From: Osmia lignaria lignaria
Taxonomy: Eukaryota; Arthropoda; Insecta; Hymenoptera; Megachilidae
Length of the DNA stretch: 64,000 nucleotides
Reading direction: 5' to 3'
Assembly: GCF_051020975.1 (NCBI RefSeq)
Contig: NW_027478162.1
Span: 22,816,001 to 22,880,000 of the forward strand
In this document: positions 1-12,709 of the stretch, in pieces
Numbering within the stretch: the first letter of the stretch is position 1
How the letters are laid out: every line of letters begins with the position of its first letter
Made by a program: the position numbers and the translations under genes
The notes under the pieces: model-generated
Databases searched by the model: none
What the model was told of the DNA's origin: nothing
The model's input: the letters and a program-made list of their open reading frames with translations, nothing else

Positions 1-494
1 TCTGTATCTCTATTATGTTGGTGCCGCTTCGGAACTTTTAAATATCTGGATATATCTCGAGAACTACGCATCTGATCAAAAAATATCATAGAACATAAAA
101 AGTAGGAAACTTAATTCTCTACAAAAAAGGTCTCTTAACATTTTGCCATAGCTCGCTTCGTTTCCGAGATATTTGCAGATTTATCCCAAGGGAAGGGGCC
201 TGACGGACATATTTCGAGATATTTCTTCTTCTTGTTGTTCTTCTTCTGCACAGCTAAGCTGGAAGTGGCATTTGCAGCTCGCAATAGTGCAGAGTTATCT
301 CAAAGAAAGGGGCCACGGTGTTTCTGTATCTCTATTATGTTGGTGCGGCTTCGGAACTTTTAAATATCTTGATATATCTCGAGAACTACGCATCTGATCA
401 AAAAATATCATAGTACATAAAAAGTAGGAAACTTAATTCTCTACAAGAAAGGTCTCTTAACATTTTGCCATAGCTCGCTTCGTTTCCGAGATAT
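1..494 (+). repeat. Left partial monomer and first complete monomer
   Basis: Positions 1-172 are the downstream half of a monomer cut by the window edge; 173-494 is a complete 322-bp copy with a private TATCCCAAG change. No unique flanking DNA is visible, so the left array border lies outside the window. Confidence 0.95.
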
Positions 495-1782
495 TTGCAG
501 ATATATCTCAAGGGAAGGGGCCTGACGGACATATTTCGAGATATTTCTTCTTCTTGTTGTTCTTCTTCTGCACAGCTAAGCTGGAAGTGGCATTTACAGC
601 TCGCAATAGTACAGAGTTATCTCAAAGAAAGGGACCACGGTGTTTCTGTATCTCTATTATGTTGGTGCGGCTTCGGAACTTTTAAATATCTTGATATATC
701 TCGAGAACTACGCATCTGATCAAAAAATGTCATAGAACGTAAAAAGTAGGAAACTTAATTCTCTACAAAAAAGGTCTCTTAACATTTTGCCATAGCTCTC
801 TTCGTTTCCGAGATATTTCCAGATTTATCTCAAGGGAAGGGGCCTGACGGACATATTTCGAGATATTTCTTCTTCTTGTTGTTCTTCTTCTGCACAGCTA
901 AGCTGGAAGTGGCATTTGCAGCTCGCAATAGTGCAGAGTTATCTCAAAGAAAGGGGCCACGGTGTTTCTGTATCTCTATTATGTTGGTGCGGCTTCGGAA
1001 CTTTTAAATATCTTGATATATCTCGAGAACTGCGCATCTGATCAAAAAATATCATAGAACATAAAAAGTAGGAAACTTAATTCTCTACAAAAAAGGTCTC
1101 TTAACATTTTGCCATAGCTCGCTTCGTTTCCGAGATATTTGCAGATATATCTCAAGGGCAGGGGCCTGACGGACATATTTCGAGATATTTCTTCTTCTTG
1201 TTGTTCTTCTTCTGCACAGCTAAGCTGGAAGTGGCATTTACAGCTCGCAATAGTGCAGAGTTATCTCAAAGAAAGGGGCCACGGTGTTTCTGTATCTCTA
1301 TTATGTTGGTGCGGCTTCGGAACTTTTAAATATCTTGATATATCTCGAGAACTACGCATCTGATCAAAAAATGTCATAGAACGTAAAAAGTAGGAAACTT
1401 AATTCTCTACAAAAAAGGTCTCTTAACATTTTGCCATAGCTCTCTTCGTTTCCGAGATATTTCCAGATTTATCTCAAGGGAAGGGGCCTGACGGACATAT
1501 TTCGAGATATTTCTTCTTCTTGTTGTTCTTCTTCTGCACAGCTAAGCTGGAAGTGGCATTTGCAGCTCGCAATAGTGCAGAGTTATCTCAAAGAAAGGGG
1601 CCACGGTGTTTCTGTATCTCTATTATGTTGGTGCGGCTTCGGAACTTTTAAATATCTTGATATATCTCGAGAACTGCGCATCTGATCAAAAAATATCATA
1701 GAACATAAAAAGTAGGAAACTTAATTCTCTACAAAAAAGGTCTCTTAACATTTTGCCATAGCTCGCTTCGTTTCCGAGATAT
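495..1782 (+). repeat. Dimer HOR, 644 bp, two copies
   Basis: 495-1138 and 1139-1782 are two copies of a two-monomer unit. Shared rare variants 644 bp apart are TGTCATAGAACGTAAAAAG in the tail of the first monomer, GATATTTCCAG at the start of the second, and GAGAACTGCGCATC near its end. These variants are not seen as a set elsewhere in the window. Confidence 0.85.
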
Positions 1783-2748
1783 TTGCAGATATATCTCAAG
1801 GGCAGGGGCCTGACGGACATATTTCGAGATATTTCTTCTTCTTGTTGTTCTTCTTCTGCACAGCTAAGCTGGAAGTGGCATTTACAGCTCGCAATAGTGC
1901 AGAGTTATCTCAAAGAAAGGGGCCACGGTGTTTCTGTACCTCTATTATGTTGGTGCGGCTGCGGAACTTTTAAATATCTTAAAATATCTCGAGAACTACG
2001 CATCTGATCAAAAAATATCATAGAACATAAAAAGTAGGAAACTTAATTCTCTACAAAAAAGGTCTCTTAACATTTTGCCATAGCTCGCTTCGTTTCCGAG
2101 ATATTTGCAGATTTATCTCAAGGGAAGGGGCCTAACGGACATATTTCGAGATATTTCTTCTTCTTGTTGTTCTTCTTCTGCACAGCTAAGCTGGAAGTGG
2201 CATTTGCAGCTCGCAATAGTGCAGAGTTATCTCAAAGAAAGGGGCCACGGTGTTTCTGTATCTCTATTATGTTGGTGCGGCTTCGGAACTTTTAAATATC
2301 TTGATATATCTCGAGAACTGCGCATCTGATCAAAAAATATCATAGAACATAAAAAGTAGGAAACATAATTCTCTACAAAAAAGGTCTCTTAACATTTTGC
2401 CATAGCTCGCTTCGTTTCCGAGATATTTGCAGATTTATCTCAAGGGAAGGGGCCTGACGGACATATTTCGAGATATTTCTTCTTCTTGTTGTTCTTCTTC
2501 TGCACAGCTAAGCTGGAAGTGGCATTTGCGGCTCGCACTAGTGCAGAGTTAGCTCAAAGAAAGGGGCCACGGTGTTTCTGTATCTCTATTATGTTGGTGC
2601 GGCTTCGGAACTTTTAAATATCTTGATATATCTCGAGAACTACGCATCTGATCAAAAAATATCATAGAACATAAAAAGTAGGAAACTTAATTCTCTACAA
2701 AAAAGGTCTCTTAACATTTTGCCATAGCTCTCTTCGTTTCCGAGATAT
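1783..2748 (+). repeat. Three ordinary monomers
   Basis: Full-length 322-bp copies at 1783, 2105 and 2427. The first continues the GGGCAGGGG variant of 1139. The third carries the linked GCGGCTCGCACTAG change and a private GTTAGCTC that puts a stop in the open frame. Confidence 0.9.
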
Positions 2749-3055
2749 TTGCAGATTTATCTCAAGGCTAGGGGCCTGACGGACATATTTCGAGATACTT
2801 CTTCTTCTGCACAGCTAAGCTGGAAGTGGCATTTGCAGCTCGCAATAGTGCAGAGTTATCTCAAAGAAAGGGGCCACGGTGTTTCTGTATCTCTATTATG
2901 TTGGTGCGGCTTCGGAACTTTTAAATATCTTGATATATCTCGAGAACTACGCATCTGATCAAAAAATATCATAGAACATAAAAAGTAGGAACCTTAATTC
3001 TCTACAAAAAAGGTCTCTTAACATTTTGCCATAGCTCTCTTCGTTTCCGAGATAT
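2749..3055 (+). repeat. 307-bp monomer with 15-bp deletion
   Basis: Five triplets are missing from the TTC-rich tract near 2797-2811: GATACTTCTTCTTCTGCAC instead of the full tract. The neighbour at 3056 shares the rare GATACTTC start of the tract but keeps all the triplets, so the loss is a local event, probably slippage or deletion between direct CTTCTTCT repeats. Confidence 0.9.
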
Positions 3056-3377
3056 TTGCAGATTTATCTCAAGGGAAGGGGCCTGACGGACATATTTCGA
3101 GATACTTCTTCTTCTTGTTGTTCCTCTTCTGCACAGCTAAGCTGGAAGTGGCATTTGCAGCTCGCAATAGTGCAGAGTTATCTCAAAGAAAGAGGCCACG
3201 GTGTTTCTGTACCTCTATTATGTTGGTGCAGCTTCGGAACTTTTAAATATCTTAATATATCTCGAGAACTACGCATCTGATCAAAAAATATCATAGAACA
3301 TAAAAAGTAGGAAACTTAATTCTCTACAAAAAAGGTCTCTTAACATTTTGCCATAGCTCGCTTCGTTTCCGAGATAT
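3056..3377 (+). repeat. Ordinary monomer
   Basis: 322-bp copy with GATACTTC, TTCCTCTTC and GTACCTC variants. It is the best undeleted relative of the shortened monomer just before it. Confidence 0.85.
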
Positions 3378-5309
3378 TTGCAGATTTATCTCAAGGGAAG
3401 GGGCCTGACGGACATATTTCGAGATATTTCTTCTTCTTGTTGTTCTTCTTCTGCACAGCTAAGCTGGAAGTGGCATTTGCAGCGCGCAATAGTGCAGAGT
3501 TATCTCAAAGAAAGGGGCCACGGTGTTTCTGTATCTCTATTATGTTGGTGCGGCTTCGGAACTTTTAAATATCTTGATATATTTCGAGAACTACGCATCT
3601 GATCAAAAAATATCATAGAAGATAAAAAGTAGGAAACTTAATTCTCTACAAAAAAGGTCTCTTAACATTTCGCCATAGCTCGCTTCGTTTCCGAGATATT
3701 TGCAGATTCAGCTCAAAGGAACTGGCCTGACGGACATATTTCGAGATATTTCTTCTTCTTGTTGTTCTTCCTCTGCACAGCTAAGCTGGAAGTGGCATTT
3801 TCAGCTCGCAATAGTGCAGAGTTATCTCAAAGAAAGGGGCCACGGTGTTTCTGTATCTCTATTATGTTGGTGCGGCTTCGGAACTTTTAAATATCTTGAT
3901 ATATCTCGAGAACTACGCATCTGATCAAAAAATATCATAGAACATAAATTGTAGGAAACATAATTCTCTACAAAAAAGGTATCTACACATTTTGCCATAG
4001 CTCGCTTCGTTTCCGAGATATTTGCAGATATATCTCAAGTGAAGGGGCCTGCCGGACATATTTCGAGATATTTCTTCTTCTTGTTGTTCTTCTTCTGCAC
4101 AGCTAAGCTGGAAGTGGCATTTACAGCTCGCAATAGTGCAGAGTTATCTCAAAGAAAGGGGCCACGGTGTTTCTGTATCTCTATTATGTTGGTGCTGCTT
4201 CGGAACTTTTAAATATCTTGATATATCTCGAGAACTACGCATCTGGTCAAAAAATATCGTAGAACATGAAAAGTAGGAAACTTAATTCTCCTCAAAAAAG
4301 GTCTCTTAACATTTTGCCATAGCTCTCTTCGTTTCCGAGATATTTGCAGATTTATCTCAAGGGAAGGGGCCTGACGGACATATTTCGAGATATTTCTTCT
4401 TCTTGTTGTTCTTCTTCTGCACAGCTAAACTGGAAGTGGCATTTCCAGCTCGCAATCGTGCAGAGTTATCTCAAAGAAAGGGGCCACGGTGTTTCTGTAT
4501 CTCTATTATGTTGGTGCGGCTTCGGAACTTTTAAATATCTTGATATATCTCGAGAACTACGCCTCTGATCGAAAAATATCATAGAACATAAAAAGTAGGA
4601 AACTTAATTCTCTACAAAAAAGGTCTCTTAACATTTTGCCATAGCTCGCTTCGTTTCCGAGATATTTGCAGATTTATCTCAAGGGAAGGGGCCTGACGGA
4701 CATATTTCGAGATATTTCTTCTTCTTGTTGTTCTTCTTCTGCACAGCTAAGCTGGAAGTGGCATTTGCGGCTCGCACTAGTGCAGAGTTATCTCAAAGAA
4801 AGGAGCCACGGTGTTTCTGTATCTCTATTATGTTGGTGCGGCTTCGGAACTTTTAAATATCTCGATATATCTCGAAAACTACGCTTCTGATCAAAAAATA
4901 TCATAGAACATAAATTGTAGGAAACATAATTCACTACAAAAAACGTCTCTTAACATTTTGCCATAGCTCGCTTCGTTTCCGAGATATTTGCAGATTTATC
5001 TCAAGGGAAGGGTCCTGATGGACATATTTCGAGATATTTCTTCTCCTTGTTGTTCTTCTTCTGCACAGCTAAACTGGAAGTGGCATTTCCAGCTCGCAAT
5101 CGTGCAGAGTTATCTCAAAGAAAGGGGCCACGGTGTTTCTGTATCTCTATTATGTTGGTGCGGCTTCGGAACTTTTAAATATCTTGATATATCTCGAGAA
5201 CTACGCCTCTGATCGAAAAATATCATAGAACATAAAAAGTAGGAAACTGAATTCTCTACAAAAAAGGTCTCTTAACATTTTGCCATAGCTCGCTTCGTTT
5301 CCGAGATAT
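3378..5309 (+). repeat. Six-monomer block, copy 1 of a long-range duplication
   Basis: Monomers at 3378 (type B), 3700 (GATTCAGCTCAAAGG with TTTTCAGCTCGC), 4022 (CTCAAGTGAAGG, GGTATCTACACATT), 4344, 4666 and 4988 (TTCTCCTTG). The same ordered set with the same rare variants recurs at 13998-16573. The offset is 10620 bp for the first part and 11264 bp for the second, because the copy at 4022 is a fusion of what are the first and third monomers of 14642-15607. Confidence 0.9.
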
Positions 5310-5630
5310 TTGCAGATTTATCTCAAGGGAAGGGGCCGACGGACATATTTCGAGATATTTCTTCTTCTTGTTGTTCTTCTTCTGCACAGCTAAGCTCGAA
5401 GTGGCATTTGCAGCTCGCAATAGTGCAGAGTTATCTCAAAGAAAGGGGCCACGGTGTTTCTGTACCTCTATTATGTTGGTGCAGCTTCGGAGCTTTTAAA
5501 TATCTTGATATATCTCGAGAACTACGCATCTGATCAAAAAATATCATAGAACATAAAAAGTAGTAAACTTAATTCTCTACAAAAAAGGTCTCTTAACGTT
5601 TTGCAATAGCTCGCTTCGTTTCCGAGATAT
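5310..5630 (+). repeat. 321-bp monomer with 1-bp deletion
   Basis: One base is missing at GGGGCCGACGG (near 5336) relative to GGGGCCTGACGG. The same deletion recurs in the monomers at 6919, 8849 and 9170, together with AAGCTCGAAG, so these four share descent. The deletion shifts the open frame. Confidence 0.9.
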
Positions 5631-6596
5631 TTGCAGATTTATCTCAAGGGAAGGGTCCTGACGGACATATTTCGAGATATTTCTTCTTCTTGTTGTTCTT
5701 CTTCTGCACAGCTAAACTGGAAGTGGCATTTCCAGCTCGCAATAGTGCAGAGTTATCCCAAAGAAAGGGGCCACGGTGTTTCTGTATCTCTATTATGTTG
5801 GTGCGGCTTCGGAACTTTTAAATATCTCGATATATCTCGAAAACTACGCTTCTGATCAAAAAATATCATAGAACATAAATTGTAGGAAACATAATTCTCT
5901 ACAAAAAAGGTCTCTTAACATTTTGCCATAGCTCGCTTCGTTTCCGAGATATTTGCAGATTTATCTCAAGGGAAGGGTCCTGATGGACATATTTCGAGAT
6001 GTTTCTTCTTCTTGTTGTTCTTCTTCTGCACAGCTAAACTGGAAGTGGCATTTCCAGCTCGCAGTAGTGCAGAGTTATTTTAAAGAAAGGGGCCACGGTG
6101 TTTCTGTATCTCTATTATGTTGGTGCGGCTTCGGAACTTTTAAATATCTCGATATATCTCGAAAACTACGCCTCTGATCGAAAAATATCATAGAACATAA
6201 AAAGTAGGAAACGTAATTCTCTACAAAAAAGGTCTCTTAACATTTTGCCATAGCTCGCTTGGTTTCCGAGGTATTTGCAGATTTATCTCAAGGGAAGGGG
6301 CCTGACGGACATATTTCGAGATATTTCTTCTTCTTGTTGTTCTTCTTCTGCACAGCTAAGCTGGAAGTGGCATTTGCAGCTCGCAATAGTGCAGAGTTAT
6401 CGCAAAGAAAGGGGCCACGGTGTTTCTGTATCTCTATTATGTTGGTGCGGCTTGGAAACTTTTAAATATCTTGATATATCTCGAGAACTACGCATCTGAT
6501 CAAAAAATATCATAGAACATAAATTGTAGGAAACATAATTCTCTACGAAAAAGGTCTCTTAACATTTTGCCATAGCTCGCTTGGTTTCCGAGGTAT
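5631..6596 (+). repeat. Three-monomer block related to 10456-11421
   Basis: Monomers at 5631 (GGGTCCTGACGG, TATCCCAAAG), 5953 (GGGTCCTGATGG, GAGATGTTTC) and 6275 (TTGGTTTCCGAGG, TATCGCAAAG) match those at 10456, 10778 and 11100 in order. The offset is 4825 bp, which is 15 monomers minus the five single-base losses that lie between. Confidence 0.9.
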
Positions 6597-7560
6597 TTGC
6601 AGATTTATCTCAAGGGAAGGGGCCTGACGGACATATTTCGAGATATTTCTTCTTCTTGTTGTTCTTCTTCTGCACAGCTAAGCTCGAAGTGGCATTTGCA
6701 GCTCGCAATAGTGCAGAGTTATCTCAAAGAAAGGGGCCACGGTGTTTCTGTACCTCTATTATGTTGGTGCAGCTTCGGAGCTTTTAAATATCTTGATATA
6801 TCTCGAGAACTACGCATCTGATCGAAAAATATCATAGAACATAAAAAGTAGGAAACTGAATTCTCTACAAAAAAGGTCTCTTAACATTTTGCCATAGCTC
6901 GCTTCGTTTCCGAGATATTTGCAGATTTATCTCAAGGGAAGGGGCCGACGGACATATTTCGAGATATTTCTTCTTCTTGTTGTTCTTCTTCTGCACAGCT
7001 AAGCTCGAAGTGGCATTTGCAGCTCGCAATAGTGCAGAGTTATCTCAAAGAAAGGGGCCACGGTGTTTCTGTACCTCTATTATGTTGGTGCAGCTTCGGA
7101 GCTTTTAAATATCTTGATATATCTCGAGAACTACGCATCTCATCGAAAAATATCATAGAACATAAAAAGTAGGAAACTTAATTCTCTACAAAAAAGTCTG
7201 TTAACATTTTGCCATAGCTCGCTTCGTTTCCGAGATATTTGCAGATTTATCTCAAGGGAAGGGGCCTAACGGACATATTCCGAGATATTTTTTCTTCTTG
7301 TTGTTCCTCTTCTGCACAGCTAAGCTGGAAGTGGCATTTGCAGCTCGCAATAGTGCAGAGTTATCTCAAAGAAAGAGGCCACGGTGTTTCTGTACCTCTA
7401 TTATGTTGGTGCAGCTTCGGAACTTTTAAATATCTTGATATATCTCGAGAACTACGCATCTGATCAAAAAATATCGTAGAACATAAAAAGTAGGAAACTT
7501 AATTCTCTACAAAAAAGGTCTCTTAACAGTTTGCCATAGCTCGCTTCGTTTCCGAGATAT
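6597..7560 (+). repeat. Block with short monomers, copy 1
   Basis: Monomers at 6597 (322 bp), 6919 (320 bp: GGGGCCGACGG loss plus one base lost at AAAAAAGTCTGTTAAC) and 7239 (ATTCCGAGATATTTTTTC). From about 6690 to 7530 the sequence is repeated at about 8940-9780, offset 2251 bp, including both deletions and the rare CTCATCGAAAAA. Confidence 0.9.
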
Positions 7561-8848
7561 TTGCAGATATATCTCAAGGGAAGGGGCCTGACGGACATAT
7601 TTCGAGATATTTCTTCTTCTTGTTGTTCGTCTTCTGCACAGCTAAGCTGGAAGTGGCATTTACAGCTCGCAATAGTGCATAGTTATCTGAAAGAAAGGGG
7701 CCACGGTGTTTCTGTATCTCTATTATGTTGGTGCGGCTTCGGAACTTTTAAATATCTCGATATGTCTCGAAAACTACGCTTCTGATCAAAAAATATCATA
7801 GAACATAAATTGTAGGAAACATAATTCTCTACAAAAAAGGTCTCTTAACATTTTGCCATAGCTCGCTTCGTTTCCGAGATACTTGCCGATTTATCTCAAG
7901 GGAAGGGTCCTGATGGACATATTTCGAGATATTTCTTCTTCTTGTTGTTCTTCTTCTGCACAGCTAAACTGGAAGTGGCATTTCCAGCTCGCAATCGTGC
8001 AGAGTTATCTCAAAGAAAGGGGCCACGGTGTTTCTGTATCTCTATTATGTTGGTGCGGCTTCGGAACTTTTAAATATCTTGATATATCTCGAGAACTACG
8101 CCTCTGATCGAAAAATATCATAGAACATAAAAAGTAGGAAACTTAATTCTCAACAAAAAAGGTCTCTTAACATTTTGCCATAGCTCGCTTCGTTTCCGAG
8201 ATATTTGCAGATTTATCTCAAGGGAAGGGGCCTAACGGACATATTTCGAGATATTTCTTCTTCTTGTTGTTCTTCTTCTGCACAGCTAAGCTGGAAGTGG
8301 CATTTACAGCTCGCAATAGTGCAGAGTTATCTCAAAGAAAGGGGCCACGGTGTTTCTGTATCTCTATTATGTTGGTGCGGCTTCGGAACTTTTAAATATC
8401 TTGATATATCTCGAGAACTACGCATCTGATCAAAAAATATCCTAGAACATAAAAAGTAGGAAACCTAATTTTCTACAAAAAAGGTCTCTTAACATTTTGC
8501 CGTAGCTCGCTTCGTTTCCGAGATATTTGCAGATTTATCTCAAGGGAAGGGGCCTGACGGACATATTTCGAAATATTTCTTATTCTTGTCGTTCTTCTTC
8601 TGCACAGCTAAGCTGGAAGTGGCATTTGCAGCTCGCAATAGTGCAGAGTTATCTCAAAGAAAGGGGCCACGGTGTTTCTGTACCTCTATTATGTTGGTGC
8701 AGCTTCGGAGCTTTTAAATATCTTGATATATCTCGAGAACTACGCATCTGATCAAAAAATATCATACAACATAAAAAGTAGGAAACTTAATTCTCTACGA
8801 AAAAGGTCTCTTAACATTTTGCCATAGCTCGCTTCGTTTCCGAGATAT
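7561..8848 (+). repeat. Four monomers between duplicated blocks
   Basis: Copies at 7561, 7883, 8205 and 8527, all 322 bp. 7883 has private GATACTTGCCGAT. 8527 carries CGAAATATTTCTTATTC and ATCATACAACAT, shared with 10134 (offset 1607) and in part with 11422. Confidence 0.88.
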
Positions 8849-9811
8849 TTGCAGATTTATCTCAAGGGAAGGGGCCGACGGACATATTTCGAGATATTTC
8901 TTCTTCTTGTTGTTCTTCTTCTGCACAGCTAAGCTCGAAGTGGCATTTGCAGCTCGCAATAGTGCAGAGTTATCTCAAAGAAAGGGGCCACGGTGTTTCT
9001 GTACCTCTATTATGTTGGTGCAGCTTCGGAGCTTTTAAATATCTTGATATATCTCGAGAACTACGCATCTGATCGAAAAATATCATAGAACATAAAAAGT
9101 AGGAAACTGAATTCTCTACAAAAAAGGTCTCTTAACATTTTGCCATAGCTCGCTTCGTTTCCGAGATATTTGCAGATTTATCTCAAGGGAAGGGGCCGAC
9201 GGACATATTTCGAGATATTTCTTCTTCTTGTTGTTCTTCTTCTGCACAGCTAAGCTCGAAGTGGCATTTGCAGCTCGCAATAGTGCAGAGTTATCTCAAA
9301 GAAAGGGGCCACGGTGTTTCTGTACCTCTATTATGTTGGTGCAGCTTCGGAGCTTTTAAATATCTTGATATATCTCGAGAACTACGCATCTCATCGAAAA
9401 ATATCATAGAACATAAAAAGTAGGAAACTTAATTCTCTACAAAAAAGTCTGTTAACATTTTGCCATAGCTCGCTTCGTTTCCGAGATATTTGCAGATTTA
9501 TCTCAAGGGAAGGGGCCTAACGGACATATTCCGAGATATTTTTTCTTCTTGTTGTTCCTCTTCTGCACAGCTAAGCTGGAAGTGGCATTTGCAGCTCGCA
9601 ATAGTGCAGAGTTATCTCAAAGAAAGAGGCCACGGTGTTTCTGTACCTCTATTATGTTGGTGCAGCTTCGGAACTTTTAAATATCTTGATATATCTCGAG
9701 AACTACGCATCTGATCAAAAAATATCGTAGAACATAAAAAGTAGGAAACTTAATTCTCTACAAAAAAGGTCTCTTAACATTTTGCCATAGCTCGCTTCGT
9801 TTCCGAGATAT
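8849..9811 (+). repeat. Block with short monomers, copy 2
   Basis: Monomers at 8849 (321 bp), 9170 (320 bp) and 9490 (322 bp). The last two are near-identical to 6919 and 7239. This copy has one more CCGACGG monomer than copy 1, consistent with unequal exchange. Confidence 0.9.
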
Positions 9812-10133
9812 TTGCAGATTTATCTCAAGGGAAGGGTCCTGATGGACATATTTCGAGATGTTTCTTCTTCTTGTTGTTCTTCTTCTGCACAGCTAAACTG
9901 GAAGTGGCATTTGCAGCACGCAATTGTGCAGAGTTACCCCAAAGTAAGGGGCCACGGTGTTTCTGTATCTCTATTATGTTGGTGCGGCTTCGGAACTTTT
10001 AAATATCTCGATATATCTCGAAAACTACGCTTCTGATCAAAAAATATCATAGAACATAAATTGTAGGAAACATAATTCTCTACAAAAAAGGTCTCTTAAC
10101 ATTTTGCCATAGCTCGCTTCGTTTCCGAGATAT
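9812..10133 (+). repeat. Diverged monomer
   Basis: GGGTCCTGATGG/GATGTTTC type, with a private cluster CAGCACGCAATTGTG, TTACCCCAAAGTAAGG. It begins after the last single-base loss of the left region: from 9490 to 42333 every monomer is exactly 322 bp. Confidence 0.85.
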
Positions 10134-12709
10134 TTGCAGATTTATCTCAAGGGAAGGGGCCTGACGGACATATTTCGAAATATTTCTTATTCTTGTCGTT
10201 CTTCTTCTGCACAGCTAAGCTGGAAGTGGCATTTGCAGCTCGCAATAGTGCAGAGTTATCTCAAAGAAAGGGGCCACGGTGTTTCTGTACCTCTATTATG
10301 TTGGTGCAGCTTCGGAGCTTTTAAATATCTTGATATATCTCGAGAACTACGCATCTGATCAAAAAATATCATACAACATAAAAAGTAGGAAACTTAATTC
10401 TCTACAAAAAAGGTCTCTTAACGTTTTGCAATAGCTCGCTTCGTTTCCGAGATATTTGCAGATTTATCTCAAGGGAAGGGTCCTGACGGACATATTTCGA
10501 GATATTTCTTCTTCTTGTTGTTCTTCTTCTGCACAGCTAAACTGGAAGTGGCATTTCCAGCTCGCAATAGTGCAGAGTTATCCCAAAGAAAGGGGCCACG
10601 GTGTTTCTGTATCTCTATTATGTTGGTGCGGCTTCGGAACTTTTAAATATCTCGATATATCTCGAAAACTACGCTTCTGATCAAAAAATATCATAGAACA
10701 TAAATTGTAGGAAACATAATTCTCTACAAAAAAGGTCTCTTAACATTTTGCCATAGCTCGCTTCGTTTCCGAGATATTTGCAGATTTATCTCAAGGGAAG
10801 GGTCCTGATGGACATATTTCGAGATGTTTCTTCTTCTTGTTGTTCTTCTTCTGCACAGCTAAACTGGAAGTGGCATTTCCAGCTCGCAGTAGTGCAGAGT
10901 TATCTCAAAGAAAGGGGCCACGGTGTTTCTGTATCTCTATTATGTTGGTGCGGCTTCGGAACTTTTAAATATCTCGATATATCTCGAAAACTACGCCTCC
11001 GATCGAAAAATATCATAGAACATAAAAAGTAGGAAACTTAATTCTCTACAAAAAAGGTCTCTTAACATTTTGCCATAGCTCGCTTGGTTTCCGAGGTATT
11101 TGCAGATTTATCTCAAGGGAAGGGGCCTGACGGACATATTTCGAGATATTTCTTCTTCTTGTTGTTCTTCTTCTGCACAGCTAAGCTGGAAGTGGCATTT
11201 GCAGCTCGCAATAGTGCAGAGTTATCGCAAAGAAAGGGGCCACGGTGTTTCTGTATCTCTATTATGTTGGTGCGGCTTCGGAACTTTTAAATATCTTGAT
11301 ATATCTCGAGAACTACGCATCTGATCAAAAAATATCCTAGAACACAAAAAGTAGGAAACCTAATTTTCTACAAAAAAGGTCTCTTAACATTTTGCCGTAG
11401 CTCGCTTCGTTTCCGAGATATTTGCAGATTTATCTCAAGGGAAGGGGCCTGACGGACATATTTCGAAATATTTCTTATTCTTGTTGTTCTTCTTCTGCAC
11501 AGCTAAGCTGGAAGTGGCATTTGCAGCTCGCAATAGTGCAGAGTTATCTCAAAGAAAGGGGCCAGGGTGTTTCTGTACCTCTATTATGTTGGTGCAGCTT
11601 CGGAGCTTTTAAATATCTTGATATATCTCGAGAACTACGCATCTGATCAAAAAATATCATACAACATAAAAAGTAGGAAACTTAATTCTCTACAAAAAAG
11701 GTCTCTTAACGTTTTGCAATAGCTCGCTTCGTTTCCGAGATATTTGCAGATTTATCTCAAGGGAAGGGTCCTGACGGACATATTTCGAGATATTTCTTCT
11801 TCTTGTTGTTCTTCTTCTGCACAGCTAAACTGGAAGTGGCATTTCCAGCTCGCAATAGTGCAGAGTTATCCCAAAGAAAGGGGCCACGGTGTTTCTGTAT
11901 CTCTATTATGTTGGTGCGGCTTCGGAACTTTTAAATATCTCGATATATCTCGAAAACTACGCTTCTGATCAAAAAATATCATAGAACATAAATTGTAGGA
12001 AACATAATTCTATACAAAAAAGGTCTCTTAACATTTTGCCATAGCTCGCTTCGTTTCCGAGATATTTGCAGATTTATCTCAAGGGAAGGGTCCTGATGGA
12101 CATATTTCGAGATGTTTCTTCTTCTTGTTGTTCTTCTTCTGCACAGCTAAACTGGAAGTGGCATTTCCAGCTCGCAGTAGTGCAGGGTTATCTCAAAGAA
12201 AGGGGCCACGGTGTTTCTGTATCTCTATTATGTTGGTGCGGCTTCGGAACTTTTAAATATCTCGATATATCTCGAAAACTACGCTTCTGATCAAAAAATA
12301 TCAGAGAACGTAAATTGTAGGAAACATAATTCTCTACAAAAAAGGTCTCTTAAGATTTTGCCATAGCTCGCTTCATTTCCGAAATAATTGCAGATTTATC
12401 TCAAGGGAAGGGGCCTGACGGACATATTTCGAGATATTTCTTCTTCTTGTTGTTCTTCTTCTGCACAGCTAAGCTGGAAGTGGCATTTGCAGCTCGCAAT
12501 AGTCCAGAGTTATCTCAAAGAAAGGGGCCACGGTGTTTCTGTATCTCTATTATGTTGGTGCGGCTTCGGACCTTTTAAATATCTTGATATATCTCGAGAA
12601 CTACGCATCTGATCAAAAAATATCGTAGAACATAAAAAGTAGGAAACTTAATTCTCTACAAATAAGGTCTCTTAACATTTTGCCATAGCTCGCTTGGTTT
12701 CCGAGATAT
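10134..12709 (+). repeat. Tetramer HOR of the left domain, 1288 bp, two copies
   Basis: 10134-11421 and 11422-12709. First three positions match well: CGAAATATTTCTTATTC with ATCATACAACAT; GGGTCCTGACGG with TATCCCAAAG and AACGTTTTGCAATAGC; GGGTCCTGATGG with GAGATGTTTC and CAGTAGTGCAG. The fourth differs (11100 has TTGGTTTCCGAGG; 12388 has CATTTCCGAAATAATTG). Confidence 0.88.

Noticed and set aside
173..397. The 74-codon open frame in each monomer (and the overlapping 68-73-codon frame) as protein-coding genes
   Set aside because: It starts at TTG only, is repeated about 197 times without promoters or spacing, is broken in 16 copies and tolerates amino-acid-changing variants. No domain is recognised. 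It remains open because the array is homogenised.
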